Assembly (NCBI RefSeq): GCF_004785795.1
Contig: NZ_SRRO01000001.1
Coordinates: 1,364,001 to 1,428,000 of the forward strand
Direction of reading: 5' to 3'
Length of the DNA: 64,000 bases
Origin: Nocardioides eburneiflavus
GTDB lineage: Bacteria > Actinomycetota > Actinomycetes > Propionibacteriales > Nocardioidaceae
The translations under genes were made by a program, and so were the position numbers. The notes beneath the pieces were generated by a model. That model searched no databases. It saw nothing but the letters and a program-made list of their open reading frames with translations, and had not been told where the DNA came from. Of this stretch, positions 26,665-36,006 are shown piece by piece. Each line of letters starts with the position of its first letter. Positions within the stretch are counted from its first letter, which is position 1.

Positions 26665-27337
26665 CCGGCGCCCGCGTCGGAAGGCGCTGGCGGCGCTGCT
26701 CGTGGGCATCCTGGTCGCCACCGGATGCGCCGACGCCCAGGAGGAGCCGTTGCGACCCACCTCGACCGACGGCGGTCCGTCCGAGCCAGCGCAGGACGTC
26801 CCGCGCCCCGACGTCACCTTCGACGTCGAGGTCTCGCCCGGGTCGGACGCCATCGCCGTCTCGTGGTCGCTGACCAACACCGGCGACGCGCCGCTGATGG
26901 TCGTCGACCGCGTCCCCCGCGCCTCCGGGGCGTCGGTGGCCTACGACCCGGAGGAGGCGTACGTCGTGGGCGGCGACGACGGCGCCGTGCAGGTCGCGCA
27001 GCGTCTCTACGACCTCCCCGAGACCGACCGGATGACGTGGGCGCGCCTGCCGCGGGCCGGTGCGACCGAGCTCGCGCCCGGCGACGTCCTGCGCAGGGAC
27101 CTGGCCGTCGAGCTCCCGCTGCGACGGTCCTCGCCGTGGGGCGACGACATCGGCCACGGCCCGATCGAGCTGCCCGACCCGGTCACGTCGGTGCAGTTCT
27201 GCCTCGGCGTGGTCGCCGGCGAGCCCGAGCCCTCGTGGGGCCTCGACCGCACCGACGGCGAGGTCCTCCTCAACCACGGCGGCGGCGCGGTGGCGGCCCA
27301 GCACGTCCTGTGCTCGGACCCGATCCCGCTCGACTGA
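26648..27337 (+). CDS. Lipoprotein encoded with the metallopeptidase effector
   Basis: 229 residues. A basic N-terminus ([11 protein letters not shown]) and hydrophobic stretch end in a lipobox VATGC, so it is a diacylglyceryl lipoprotein on the outer face of the membrane. The mature part looks like a beta-sandwich ([34 protein letters not shown]). Its start overlaps the effector gene by 17 nt. Its position suggests a role with the effector, for example immunity, anchoring or folding; that is inference. No named family recognised. Confidence 0.75.
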   Translation: MSTTADRRPRRKALAALLVGILVATGCADAQEEPLRPTSTDGGPSEPAQDVPRPDVTFDVEVSPGSDAIAVSWSLTNTGDAPLMVVDRVPRASGASVAYDPEEAYVVGGDDGAVQVAQRLYDLPETDRMTWARLPRAGATELAPGDVLRRDLAVELPLRRSSPWGDDIGHGPIELPDPVTSVQFCLGVVAGEPEPSWGLDRTDGEVLLNHGGGAVAAQHVLCSDPIPLD

Positions 27338-27348
27338 CCACGGCTCCC

Positions 27349-27354
27349 TAGGAT
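27349..27354 (+). promoter_or_regulatory. -10 element upstream of purSQ
   Basis: TAGGAT about 42 nt before the purS GTG at 27397. This leader carries an AGGAG ribosome site 6 nt before the GTG, so unlike other pur genes this mRNA is not leaderless. Confidence 0.4.
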
Positions 27355-27396
27355 GGGTCCCGCATCCGTCCAGCCCATGCAGTGCAGGAGCGCCCC

Positions 27397-27663
27397 GTGG
27401 CTCGTTACGTCGTCGATGTCATGCCCAAGCCCGAGATCCTCGATCCCCAGGGCAAGGCCGTCCTCGGCGCACTGCCGCGTCTCGGCTTCGCCGGGGTGAG
27501 CGACGTGCGCCAGGGCAAGCGGTTCGAGATCGAGCTCGAGGGCGAGCCGAGCGACGCCCTCCTCGAGGAGGTCCGGGCGATGGGGGAGAAGCTGCTCTCC
27601 AACCCGGTGATCGAGGACTTCGAGGTCCACCTGCAGGGCGAGCCCGAGGGCGAGTTCGCGTGA
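27397..27663 (+). CDS. purS: FGAM synthase small subunit
   Basis: An 88-residue subunit that bridges PurL and PurQ in the FGAM synthase complex. The [31 protein letters not shown] start and [13 protein letters not shown] motif are typical. The GTG at 27397 is chosen over one at 27382 because AGGAG lies 6 nt upstream. Its stop overlaps the purQ GTG (GTGA). Confidence 0.93.
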   Translation: MARYVVDVMPKPEILDPQGKAVLGALPRLGFAGVSDVRQGKRFEIELEGEPSDALLEEVRAMGEKLLSNPVIEDFEVHLQGEPEGEFA

Positions 27664-28328
27664 AGGTCGGCGTCGTCACCTTCCCCGGCTCGCTCGACGA
27701 CGTCGACGCGCGCCGCGCGGTCACGATCGGCGGCAACGACGCCGTCGCGCTCTGGCACGGCGACGACGACCTCCAGGGCGTCGACGCGGTCGTGCTGCCG
27801 GGCGGCTTCTCCTACGGCGACTACCTCCGCTGCGGGGCCATCTCGCGCTTCGCGCCGGTGATGACGTCGGTCGTCGAGGCGGCCGGCAAGGGCATGCCCG
27901 TGCTCGGCATCTGCAACGGGTTCCAGATCCTCTGCGAGTCGCACCTCCTGCCCGGCGCGCTCATCCGCAACGACCACCGCAAGTTCGTCTGCCGCGACCA
28001 GCGCCTGCGCATCGAGCGCGTCGACACCCCGTGGACGTCGGCCTACGCCCCCGGTGCCGAGCTCACCATCGTGCTCAAGAACGGTGAGGGCGGCTTCGTC
28101 GCCGACGAGCCCACCCTCGACATGCTCGAGGGGGAGGGGCGCGTCGTCGCGCGCTACCTCGACGACAACCCCAACGGCTCGCTGCGCGACATCGCCGGCA
28201 TCTCCAACGAGCGCGGCAACGTCGTCGGCCTGATGCCGCACCCCGAGCACGCCGTCGAGGACCTCACCGGTCCCGGCACCGACGGGCTCGGCTTCTTCAC
28301 CTCGCTCGCCTCCACCGTCTTCGCATGA
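27660..28328 (+). CDS. purQ: FGAM synthase glutaminase subunit
   Basis: A 222-residue class I glutamine amidotransferase that supplies ammonia to PurL for FGAR to FGAM. The nucleophile cysteine is in [10 protein letters not shown] and the His/Glu pair in MPHPEHAVE. The oxyanion motif [13 protein letters not shown] is intact. The GTG start overlaps the purS stop by GTGA. The purL gene is 5 kb downstream rather than adjacent. Confidence 0.96.
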   Translation: MKVGVVTFPGSLDDVDARRAVTIGGNDAVALWHGDDDLQGVDAVVLPGGFSYGDYLRCGAISRFAPVMTSVVEAAGKGMPVLGICNGFQILCESHLLPGALIRNDHRKFVCRDQRLRIERVDTPWTSAYAPGAELTIVLKNGEGGFVADEPTLDMLEGEGRVVARYLDDNPNGSLRDIAGISNERGNVVGLMPHPEHAVEDLTGPGTDGLGFFTSLASTVFA

Positions 28329-28335
28329 GGACCTG

Positions 28336-28779
28336 ATGAGCCCTCGCCGCCTCCACCGCGGTGCCGCCGTCGCCGAGGCGATCACCTGGGCGCTGCTGCT
28401 GACCGGGATGTTCCTGAAGTACGTCACGGAGACCACCGAGCTCGGCGTACAGGTCTTCGGCATGGTGCACGGCGTCGTGTTCATCGCCTACTGCCTGGCC
28501 ACGGGGCTGCTGTCGGTCGACCAGCGGTGGCCGGTCAGCCGACTCGCCCTGGGGCTCGGCGCTGCGGTGCCGCCCTTCGCGACCGTGCCCTTCGAGCGGT
28601 ACGCCGAGCGCACCGGCCTGCTGGGTGACACGTGGCGGCTGCGCACCGAGACGCCGAGCGGGCTGCTCGAGAAGCTCGCCGCCTGGTTGCTCCGCCGCCC
28701 CGCGCAGGGTGCGCTCGTGGGTCTGGTCGCCGTGCTCGGCCTGACCGGCGTCGCGCTGCTCGTCGGTCCGCCGGTCTGA
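28336..28779 (+). CDS. DUF3817 family membrane protein
   Basis: A 147-residue membrane protein with about four hydrophobic segments, including EAITWALLLTGMFLKYV and MVHGVVFIAYCLATGLL, the hallmark of DUF3817. The function of this actinobacterial family is unknown. It begins 8 nt after purQ with a GAGG site and is probably co-transcribed with purSQ. It is convergent with the DUF1906 gene. Confidence 0.82.
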   Translation: MSPRRLHRGAAVAEAITWALLLTGMFLKYVTETTELGVQVFGMVHGVVFIAYCLATGLLSVDQRWPVSRLALGLGAAVPPFATVPFERYAERTGLLGDTWRLRTETPSGLLEKLAAWLLRRPAQGALVGLVAVLGLTGVALLVGPPV

Positions 28780-28789
28780 GGCCTTGACC

Positions 28790-30160
28790 TCAGCGACCCT
28801 GCTGCAGCTTGTTCCAGGTCCGCGGCGTCGCCACCCCGGACACCCCGATCCGCAGGCGTGACTGGTAGGTCCGCAGCGCCTTCTCGGTCTTCGCGTCGAA
28901 GACGCCGCTCGCCCGGAACCGTCCCGCGCCGGCCGCGTTGAGCGCCCGCTGCAGCCGGTGCACCGACTCGTCGACGGACCCGCGCTTGACCGTCGTACGC
29001 GGGCCGGCCGACAGCAGCGCGACCCAGTGCCGCTTCGCGAAGGTGTCGGTCGGCGTGAACTTCCGCGCCGCCTGCCAGGCCCGCGCCCCGGCGATCGTCG
29101 CGGCGTCGTACGCCCCGCTGATCGGGCCTGAGTAGGTGCCCTGCTCGGTGAGCAGGCACTGCAGCACCTTGACCCGGGTGGTCCTCGCCGACCCGGGGGA
29201 CAGCGCCGGGTACTTCCAGAAGCCGAGCCGGGTGCCCGGGCAGCGTCCCTCCGGCCGGGGGAGCGAGCCGGCACCGAGGTCGATGAAGTTGCTGTCGATG
29301 TTGATCGTGACGCCGCCCCACGTCTCGTTGTGGCCGCCGCGGAACTGCTTCATCCGACCGCCCGGTCGCCAGCCGTCCTCGGGGATGTAGGTCGTCGACG
29401 TGTTAGCGACGCCGTCCCAGCGGGCGATCCAGATGCGGTCCGGCAGGGCGAACTGGCCCGGACGCAGGCGGCGCGCGTCGTCGAGCATCTTGATGCCCGA
29501 GCTGGCGCTGGAGTAGAAGCCGGCCACGTAGCCCAGCGCCTTGATCCGGGTCACCCACGCGCTGGTGAACACGAGGGCCGACTCGCGGCAGTGGGTGTCG
29601 CCGAGGTTGAAGCCCTCGAGGTCGTACCAGATCGTGCTGCCCGGTCCGATGCCGTACGCCATCGCGTCGGCGGCGTTCTTGTCGGCCTCGGTCGCGCCCT
29701 GCGCGGCGGCGACGGCATAGCCGCCGGCGGGCTTGGGGCTGATCTTGAAGTCGTCCTTGTAGCGCGGGAACCGCGGCTGGCACGAGGCCTGCGGGCCCAG
29801 GGCGATCGGCAGCAGCCGCCACCCGCGGGCGACCTGGGCGGCGACCCAGGTGGGGCTGAGGTTGGGCTGCGACCGGCAGGCCCGCGAGTCGCCGGAGATG
29901 TAGATGCCGACGGCCGAGAACGGCGACTTCTTCCACCACCGGTCCATCGCCGCCTGGGTGGGGGCCAGGCACTGGTCGAAGCCGTAGCCGGTGAAGTCGC
30001 CCGGGGTGGCCAGCGCGACCTGGCGCTGGGAGGCGAGCTTGCGGGCGCTGGTGTCGGTCACGCCGGTGGCACCGGGCTCGCCCTCGGCAGCGGCGGGCGA
30101 CGACGCGTACGCGGGCACGACGAGGACGAGCGAGAGGGCAGCGAGGACGAGGCGACGCAT
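28790..30160 (-). CDS. Secreted DUF1906 glycoside-hydrolase-like protein with peptidoglycan-binding domains
   Basis: 456 residues. A signal peptide (1-25) precedes a DUF1906 domain, a TIM-barrel fold related to GH25-like hydrolases. Its markers are GYGFDQCLAPTQAAMDRWW, VGIYISGDSRAC and IWYDLEGFN. Two C-terminal peptidoglycan-binding-like repeats follow (VKVLQCLLTEQGTYSGPISGAYDAAT and VHRLQRALNAAGAGRFRASGVFDAKTEKALRTYQ). It would act on or bind the cell wall. ATG 30160 has a GGAG site. Catalytic residues were not verified. Confidence 0.85.
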   Translation of the reverse strand: MRRLVLAALSLVLVVPAYASSPAAAEGEPGATGVTDTSARKLASQRQVALATPGDFTGYGFDQCLAPTQAAMDRWWKKSPFSAVGIYISGDSRACRSQPNLSPTWVAAQVARGWRLLPIALGPQASCQPRFPRYKDDFKISPKPAGGYAVAAAQGATEADKNAADAMAYGIGPGSTIWYDLEGFNLGDTHCRESALVFTSAWVTRIKALGYVAGFYSSASSGIKMLDDARRLRPGQFALPDRIWIARWDGVANTSTTYIPEDGWRPGGRMKQFRGGHNETWGGVTINIDSNFIDLGAGSLPRPEGRCPGTRLGFWKYPALSPGSARTTRVKVLQCLLTEQGTYSGPISGAYDAATIAGARAWQAARKFTPTDTFAKRHWVALLSAGPRTTVKRGSVDESVHRLQRALNAAGAGRFRASGVFDAKTEKALRTYQSRLRIGVSGVATPRTWNKLQQGR

Positions 30161-30259
30161 CGGTGGCTCCAAGCGGGACGAGCAGCAGGCGGGAGCCCAG
30201 AGAACCACACTAGTCACACGAGTCACAGGGGTTCGCCGCAACTACAGGGGTGTAGTTCG

Positions 30260-30658
30260 TCAGTCGCTCTGCGGCACTTCGTCGAAGAGGAAGTTGCCCT
30301 TGGCCTCCTCCTCCTCCTCGATGAGCTCCTCGAAGGCCAGCGCCAGGTCGTCCTGGTGCTCCTCGACCATCTTCGTCAGGTGGCCCTGGAGGAGCGCGCC
30401 GTTGGGCGACTCCCCGGAGAAGACGCTCTCCCAGGTGTCCTCGCCGCCGCGGATCTTCTCGACGAGCGTCTTCATGTCGTCGCCGAGATCCCCGGACGCA
30501 GCCTGCTCCTCGAGCGCTTCCTTCTCCTCGTCGCTCAGGAGGGGGCGGGCGTTCATCTGGTCGACGGTCGCCTGGAGGTCGGCCAGGCTGGCGGCCAGGT
30601 CCTCGCGGGCCGCGCTGATGGCGGCCAGGATCTCGGCCTGGCTGCGGGGGTCGTCCAT
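30260..30658 (-). CDS. Acidic helical protein encoded with an ESX-like substrate
   Basis: 132 residues, strongly acidic and helical (EEKEALEEQAASGDLGDDMKTLVEK, ALAFEELIEEEEEAKGNF). It follows the ESX-like gene on the same strand by 10 nt, so they form an operon. No named family recognised. Its charge and position would suit a dedicated chaperone or adaptor for the upstream protein, which is inference. Confidence 0.65.
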   Translation of the reverse strand: MDDPRSQAEILAAISAAREDLAASLADLQATVDQMNARPLLSDEEKEALEEQAASGDLGDDMKTLVEKIRGGEDTWESVFSGESPNGALLQGHLTKMVEEHQDDLALAFEELIEEEEEAKGNFLFDEVPQSD

Positions 30659-30668
30659 GGAGCGGATG

Positions 30669-31763
30669 CTAGGCCGTGGCGACGACGGGCGCGACCGGTG
30701 CAGCGGGAGCGGTCGGCCGGCCGACCGTCGGCGTGGTGATCGAGGCCGGGTCGCGCGTGACGCTGTTCGGCGCGCCGGTCGAGGTCGGGGCGGTGGGCGT
30801 CGACACCGGCGCCGTGTCGCCGTCGAAGAAGTTCTTCACGGTCTCGATGAAGGACTTCACCTGCTGGAGGATGTTGATGAGCTTCATGATCGCCTGGTAG
30901 GCCTTCATCACGGCCTGGAAGGCCTGGAAGACGGCCTGCACGACGCGGGCCCAGCCGACGCCGGGGATGCTCATCGTGGCCAGCGCCGACGACACGGTCT
31001 GCACGGCCGACTTCACGCACTGCACCACCGACAGGGCGGTCTGCCAGGCGTCGCGGCAGATCTGCACGATGTTCTGGCCCATCTGGATGAGCTGGCCCGC
31101 CTGGGTGTCGAGCGAGCCGACCCAGGTGCCGATCTGCTTGATCGCGGCATCGGACGTGGACCCCTGCCAGGTGCGGGTGATGGTCTGGCCGCCGCTCTGG
31201 AGGTTGGCCGCCACGCCCTTCATCGAGGTGCCGAGGGCGCCGAACGACGAGCCCTGGGTCGAGGCGCCGACCACGTCGCCGCCGATCTTCTCGGCGAGCT
31301 CGGCGCGGATGTCGAAGCCGGTGAGCATGCGCACCAGGTCGCACACCGTGTCGTAGGGGAAGCCGAGGCTGATCTGCGGGAGGCTGGTCTCGGTCGGGGC
31401 GGCACGCCGGATGGTGGTGTCGGCGACGTCCCAGAAGCTGGTCGAGCCGTCGCGCCCGTCGATGCCGGTGGCGTTGTGGCGGCGCACGATGCCGTCCTCG
31501 GTGAGCGTGAAGTCGCGGGCGGTCGCGCGCAGCGCCTCCGCGTGGTCACCCATGCCGGTGCCGTTGTCCTCGAGCGACTGGTGCACCGAGGGCAGCAGGG
31601 AGTTGTAGGCGCCCACCATCGTCTCGAGGATCGGGCCGAAGTCGGTCTGGACCAGGCTGTGCCCGCCGTTGCGAGCGATGCCCGTCAGGTCGTCGCTGGC
31701 GCGCTGGACCTGGGCGGACCACGCGTCCAGCTCGGAGAGGTCGACGGTCATCACGGCGTTCAT
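30669..31763 (-). CDS. WXG100/EspC-like large helical protein
   Basis: 364 residues. The first ~100 resemble a type VII substrate hairpin, with LRATARDFTLTEDGIV close to the export signal pattern of aromatic plus acidic residues. A middle helical region contains TRTWQGSTSDAAIKQIGTWVGSLDTQA, a second W-x-G hairpin. From about 230 to 325 there are amphipathic and hydrophobic helices (ALATMSIPGVGWARVVQAVFQAFQAVMKAYQAIMKLINILQQV). A Pro/Thr-rich tail ends the protein. ATG 31763 has an AGGAG site. It is divergent from the EspC-like gene at 31936 and shares its locus. Confidence 0.6.
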   Translation of the reverse strand: MNAVMTVDLSELDAWSAQVQRASDDLTGIARNGGHSLVQTDFGPILETMVGAYNSLLPSVHQSLEDNGTGMGDHAEALRATARDFTLTEDGIVRRHNATGIDGRDGSTSFWDVADTTIRRAAPTETSLPQISLGFPYDTVCDLVRMLTGFDIRAELAEKIGGDVVGASTQGSSFGALGTSMKGVAANLQSGGQTITRTWQGSTSDAAIKQIGTWVGSLDTQAGQLIQMGQNIVQICRDAWQTALSVVQCVKSAVQTVSSALATMSIPGVGWARVVQAVFQAFQAVMKAYQAIMKLINILQQVKSFIETVKNFFDGDTAPVSTPTAPTSTGAPNSVTRDPASITTPTVGRPTAPAAPVAPVVATA

Positions 31764-31935
31764 CGCGGCTCCTGAGGGTCCGAGAGGCGGGGCGTTGCTG
31801 GCTGACTTCCCCGATCGGCGACCGGCGAAACCGCCCGCCGCCGACTTGTTCGCCCACAGGTCGCGTACGGAGGTGTTTGGCCCGGGCGCGCGCGGGTATC
31901 GCGCTGATGTGGGCGGAAACGCGAAGCGATCCCTG

Positions 31936-32289
31936 ATGCAGGTCGAGCCGGCCAGGCTGGTCGAGCTGGCGGCCTCCTCCGAGCACGTCCTCGACGCGAT
32001 GCGCCACGACTGGGCCCTCGCCCTCGACGAGCTGTCCGGGGCCTGCGGCGTGCTGGGCGACAACGCCGGCACGGTCAACCTCGCCGCCTCCTACGCCGAC
32101 GCGCTGGCCGACGCCGGCGAGGTCGTGACCTCGCTCGCCGACGCCCTCCAGATGGGCATCGCCGGCCTCGTCGACGCCGCACAGGACGCCGTACGCGCCG
32201 ACGACGCCGTGGCGGCCGAGCTCGCCCGGGCCTCCCGCTCGCTGGACGAGGGACCGTTCGGCTCGACCCCGGGATGCGGGGGGCGCTGA
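31936..32289 (+). CDS. ESX/EspC-like small protein, second locus
   Basis: 117 residues, paralogous by eye to the 116-residue product of 24557-24907, with the same position before a WXG-like protein. The first half is PARLVELAASSEHVLDAMRHDWALALDEL; the second contains ASYADALADAGEVVTSLADALQMG. It overlaps the next gene by 16 nt. GTG starts upstream are possible. Confidence 0.55.
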   Translation: MQVEPARLVELAASSEHVLDAMRHDWALALDELSGACGVLGDNAGTVNLAASYADALADAGEVVTSLADALQMGIAGLVDAAQDAVRADDAVAAELARASRSLDEGPFGSTPGCGGR

Positions 32290-33485
32290 CCGTGCCGGCC
32301 AACCCGTGGGAGCTGCGCGCCGACGTGCGGCCGCTCGAGGCCGCCGCCGAGCGCTGGAGCGAGCTCGGCGCCCTGATGGCGCGCCGCGGCGACGACCTCG
32401 TCGAGGCTGCTCGACGTGCCACCGAGGGCTGGGACGCGGCGGCCGCCGAGAGCTTCGCCGAGCACCGCCGCGAGGTCCTCGCCAACCTCGACCGGTTCAC
32501 CTCGCTCGCCGCGCAGATCTCCAGCTCCCTGCGGGCCGTCAGCGCGGTCTTCACCTCCTCGCAGAAGGAGCTCGACCAGGCGTGGACCACCGTGGCGATG
32601 GTCCCCCACGAGAAGGTCGGCGAGTCGCGCCACCTCGTCTTCAGGCCGTCCGAGGACGACGACCGCAGCAAGGTCGCGCGCGGGCAGGCCGAGACCGAGG
32701 AGATCCGCCGGCGCCTCACCCTGGCGCTCGACCAGGAGAGCGCCCGGCTCCGCTCGGCGCGAGCCGAGCTCGTCACGGTGCGCACCGAGCTGATGACGCT
32801 GACCAGCGGCCGGTTCCCCGGCATCCTCGGCCCCGCCCACGAGGTGTCCGGCGTCGGCTCCGGGCCCGGGTCGACCTCCGTGCGCGGGGCCTCCCAGGCA
32901 GGCGTGTCCGCCCTGCCACCGATCGCCCCCCTCTCGGTGTCCATGCCGGACCTGACCGGGATCTCCTCGTCCGGCCCGAGTCCGTACGCCCCGGCTGCTG
33001 CTGCCGCGGCCCTGCGCGGTGCTGCGGCCAAGCGGGCGAGCCAGACGACGGCCCCGCCCATCGGTGGGATGGGCGCCGGGGCCGTGGCCGCCCGAGCGGG
33101 CGCGATGTCGCGGGGGATGGCGAGTGGGCGCAGCGGACCGTCGCGGATGCCCACGCCACGGCTCGAACGCACCTCGTCCGAGGAGTCCGCCGCGCGCGCC
33201 GCCCGCGACAAGGAGGCCGTCAAGGAGGCGGCCAGGGAGGCCAAGCGTGCCGCGCTCGAGGAGAAGCGCGCCGAGCGCGCGGCCCGCAAGGCCGAGCGGG
33301 AGGCCGAGCGCGAGAAGGCCCAGCACCACGACGAGGTTGAGCTCGACACCGAGCTCCTCGACACAGGCGACGACGTCGCCGGGACCGACCACGTCGACGG
33401 CGCTGACCTCGCTCCGCGACGGCCGGTCATCGAGGTCGTCCACGAGCCGGCGCCCGACGCGGACCACGGCGGCGGTCGCCGGTAG
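32274..33485 (+). CDS. WXG-like N-terminal module with long charged coiled-coil tail
   Basis: 403 residues. Residues 1-150 align by eye with the N-terminus of the metallopeptidase protein at 24904: PW-L, AAAERW, GWDAAAAESFAEHRREVLANLDRFT, ELDQAWTTVAMVP, and FRPSEDD. A Gly/Ala/Ser-rich linker (about 180-280) leads to a charged coiled coil (295-345; EAAREAKRAALEEKRAERAARKAER style) and an acidic tail. There is no catalytic domain. It could be a structural or scaffold version of the effector module. Its end lies 10 nt before purL. Confidence 0.6.
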   Translation: MRGALTVPANPWELRADVRPLEAAAERWSELGALMARRGDDLVEAARRATEGWDAAAAESFAEHRREVLANLDRFTSLAAQISSSLRAVSAVFTSSQKELDQAWTTVAMVPHEKVGESRHLVFRPSEDDDRSKVARGQAETEEIRRRLTLALDQESARLRSARAELVTVRTELMTLTSGRFPGILGPAHEVSGVGSGPGSTSVRGASQAGVSALPPIAPLSVSMPDLTGISSSGPSPYAPAAAAAALRGAAAKRASQTTAPPIGGMGAGAVAARAGAMSRGMASGRSGPSRMPTPRLERTSSEESAARAARDKEAVKEAAREAKRAALEEKRAERAARKAEREAEREKAQHHDEVELDTELLDTGDDVAGTDHVDGADLAPRRPVIEVVHEPAPDADHGGGRR

Positions 33486-33488
33486 ATT
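33483..33488 (+). promoter_or_regulatory. -10 element of purL (leaderless)
   Basis: TAGATT ending 6 nt before the GTG at 33495, overlapping the stop of the previous gene. Confidence 0.5.
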
Positions 33489-33494
33489 GGCGCC

Positions 33495-35825
33495 GTGCCC
33501 GACACGAGCGCTCCGCAGTCCGCATCCCCCGCCAACGCCGGCCTCACGACGTCCGGCGCGACCGGCACCCTCGACACGGTGGCACTCGCGGCCACCGACG
33601 CCGAGCGCGAGCAGCCGTGGGCCGACCTCGGGCTGAAGGCCGACGAGTACGCCCGGATCCGCGAGATCCTCGGCCGTCGCCCGACCAGCTCGGAGCTGGC
33701 GATGTACTCGGTGATGTGGAGCGAGCACTGCTCCTACAAGTCCACCAAGGTGCACCTCAAGCAGTTCGGCGAGATCCCCCAGGAGACGCCGGTCGGCAAG
33801 ATGCTGGCCGGCATCGGCGAGAACGCGGGCGTGCTCGACATCGGCCAGGGCTACGCCGTGACCTTCAAGGTCGAGAGCCACAACCACCCGTCCTTCGTCG
33901 AGCCCTACCAGGGTGCGGCCACGGGCGTGGGCGGCATCGTGCGCGACATCCTCGCGATGGGCGCCCGCCCGGTCGCGGTGATGGACCCGCTGCGCTTCGG
34001 CCCGCTCGACGCTCCCGACACCGCGCGCGTGCTGCCCGGGATCGTCGCCGGCGTCGGCGGCTACGGCAACTGCCTCGGCCTGCCCAACATCGGCGGCGAG
34101 GCCGTCTTCGACGAGACCTATGCCGGCAACCCGCTGGTCAACGCGCTCTGCGTCGGCGTGCTCCGCCACGAGGACCTCCACCTCGCCAAGGCGTCCGGCG
34201 CCGGCAACCAGGTGGTGCTCTACGGAGCCCGTACGGGCGGTGACGGCATCGGCGGTGTCTCGGTGCTGGCCTCGGAGACCTTCGACGAGACGGGCCCGGC
34301 CAAGCGCCCGAGCGTGCAGGTGGGCGACCCCTTCATGGAGAAGCTGCTCATCGAGTGCACGCTCGAGCTCTTCGCCGCCGGCGTGATCGCCGGCATCCAG
34401 GACCTCGGCGGCGCCGGGCTCTCGTGCGCCACCTCCGAGCTGGCCTCGGCGGGTGACGGCGGCATGCACGTCGAGCTCGACCGGGTGCCGCTGCGCGACT
34501 CGACGCTCGCTCCCGAGGAGATCCTCATGAGCGAGTCGCAGGAGCGGATGATGGCCGTCGTCGAGCCCGCCGACGTCGACGCCTTCATGGCGATCTGCGA
34601 CAAGTGGGACGTCGAGGCCGTCGTCGTCGGGGAGGTCACCGACACCGGGCGCCTCCACATCGACTGGCACGGCGAGCGTGTCGTCGACGTGCCCCCGCGG
34701 TCGGTGGCCCACGACGGCCCGACCTACCACCGCCCGTACGCCCGCCCGGACTGGCAGGACGCCCTCCAGGCCGACGGTGCCGAGGCGCTGGCCCGTCCCT
34801 CGTCCGGTGCGGAGCTGCGCGAGACCCTGCTGCGCCTGGTCGCCTCCCCGAACCTGTGCGACAAGTCGTGGATCACCGACCAGTACGACCGCTACGTCCA
34901 GGGCAACACCGTCCTTGCGCAGCCGGCCGACTCCGGGATGGTCCGCGTCGACCCCGAGACCGACCTCGGTGTCTCGGTCTCCACCGACTGCAACGGCCGC
35001 TTCGCCAAGCTCGACCCCTACACCGGGGCTCAGCTCGCCCTGGCCGAGTCCTTCCGCAACGTCGCCACCGGTGGTGCCCGCCCGCTCGCGGTCTCCGACT
35101 GCCTCAACTTCGGCTCGCCCGAGGACCCGGCGGTGATGTGGCAGTTCGCCGAGGCCTGCCGCGGCCTCAAGGACGCGTGCCTCGAGCTCGGCATCCCCGT
35201 CACCGGCGGCAACGTCAGCCTCTACAACCAGACCGGCGAGACGGCGATCCTGCCGACCCCGGTGGTCGCCGTCCTCGGCGTCATCGACGACGTCACCCGG
35301 CGTACGCCCACCGGCTTCGTGGCCGAGGGGGAGCGGGTGTACCTGCTCGGCGAGACCCGCGAGGAGCTGTCCGGCTCGGAGTGGGCCCACGTCGTCCACG
35401 ACCACCTCGGCGGCCTGCCTCCGGCGCTCGACCTCGCCGCCGAGCAGGCGCTCGCCTCGCTGCTGCAGGACGCGGCGCGCGACGGCGTGGTCACCAGCGC
35501 CCACGACCTCTCCGACGGCGGCCTCGCGCAGGCGCTCACCGAGTCGACCTTCGCCCGCGACATCGGCGTCTCGGTGTCGCTCGCCGCGGTCTCGGACGAC
35601 GCGTTCGTCGCGCTCTTCTCCGAGTCCACCGCCCGCGTGCTGGTGACGGTGACCGACGAGCAGGCCGACGCGCTGGTCGCGCTCGCCCAGCGCCACGGCG
35701 TACCGGTCGTCCCCCTCGGCCGCACCGGCGGCGACACGATCTCGGTCGAGGGCGCCTTCGACCTCCCGGTCGCCGAGGCCAAGGCCGCCTGGCGCGCGAC
35801 GCTCCCGGCGGTCCTCGGCTCCTGA
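33495..35825 (+). CDS. purL: FGAM synthase large subunit
   Basis: A 776-residue small-type PurL (used with PurS and PurQ), the ATP-dependent amidination of FGAR. Family segments: [61 protein letters not shown], and the second half [16 protein letters not shown]...[13 protein letters not shown] ~40-residue low-complexity N-terminus precedes the conserved domain. The start is the GTG with TAGATT 6 nt upstream. It is not in an operon with purSQ here. Confidence 0.97.
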   Translation: MPDTSAPQSASPANAGLTTSGATGTLDTVALAATDAEREQPWADLGLKADEYARIREILGRRPTSSELAMYSVMWSEHCSYKSTKVHLKQFGEIPQETPVGKMLAGIGENAGVLDIGQGYAVTFKVESHNHPSFVEPYQGAATGVGGIVRDILAMGARPVAVMDPLRFGPLDAPDTARVLPGIVAGVGGYGNCLGLPNIGGEAVFDETYAGNPLVNALCVGVLRHEDLHLAKASGAGNQVVLYGARTGGDGIGGVSVLASETFDETGPAKRPSVQVGDPFMEKLLIECTLELFAAGVIAGIQDLGGAGLSCATSELASAGDGGMHVELDRVPLRDSTLAPEEILMSESQERMMAVVEPADVDAFMAICDKWDVEAVVVGEVTDTGRLHIDWHGERVVDVPPRSVAHDGPTYHRPYARPDWQDALQADGAEALARPSSGAELRETLLRLVASPNLCDKSWITDQYDRYVQGNTVLAQPADSGMVRVDPETDLGVSVSTDCNGRFAKLDPYTGAQLALAESFRNVATGGARPLAVSDCLNFGSPEDPAVMWQFAEACRGLKDACLELGIPVTGGNVSLYNQTGETAILPTPVVAVLGVIDDVTRRTPTGFVAEGERVYLLGETREELSGSEWAHVVHDHLGGLPPALDLAAEQALASLLQDAARDGVVTSAHDLSDGGLAQALTESTFARDIGVSVSLAAVSDDAFVALFSESTARVLVTVTDEQADALVALAQRHGVPVVPLGRTGGDTISVEGAFDLPVAEAKAAWRATLPAVLGS

Positions 35826-35849
35826 GTCTTCACGCCAGTGCCGACCCTG

Positions 35850-35899
35850 GGACTCGAGCCACGTCGTGGAGTTCCCGTGCCACCGGGTGACTCGAGGAC
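35850..35899. repeat. Imperfect palindrome after purL
   Basis: GGACTCGAGCCAC (35850-35862) and GTGACTCGAGGAC (35887-35899) pair at 10 of 13 positions, around a spacer with CCACGTCGTGG (35859-35869) and CCCGTGCCACCGGG hairpins. It lies just after purL in the 181-bp gap before the lipoprotein gene. The adjoining GGACTCCA recurs in part at 40284-40362 and 52437-52489. Confidence 0.55.
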
Positions 35900-36006
35900 T
35901 CCATGATCTCGCGTGTCGGGCCAGAGGCATCCGTGACTGCCGAACCCACCACGCATCCGCTCTGGAGGGACTAGGTTGCGCTTGTCGCCGAGGGGGGAGC
36001 ACGCAC

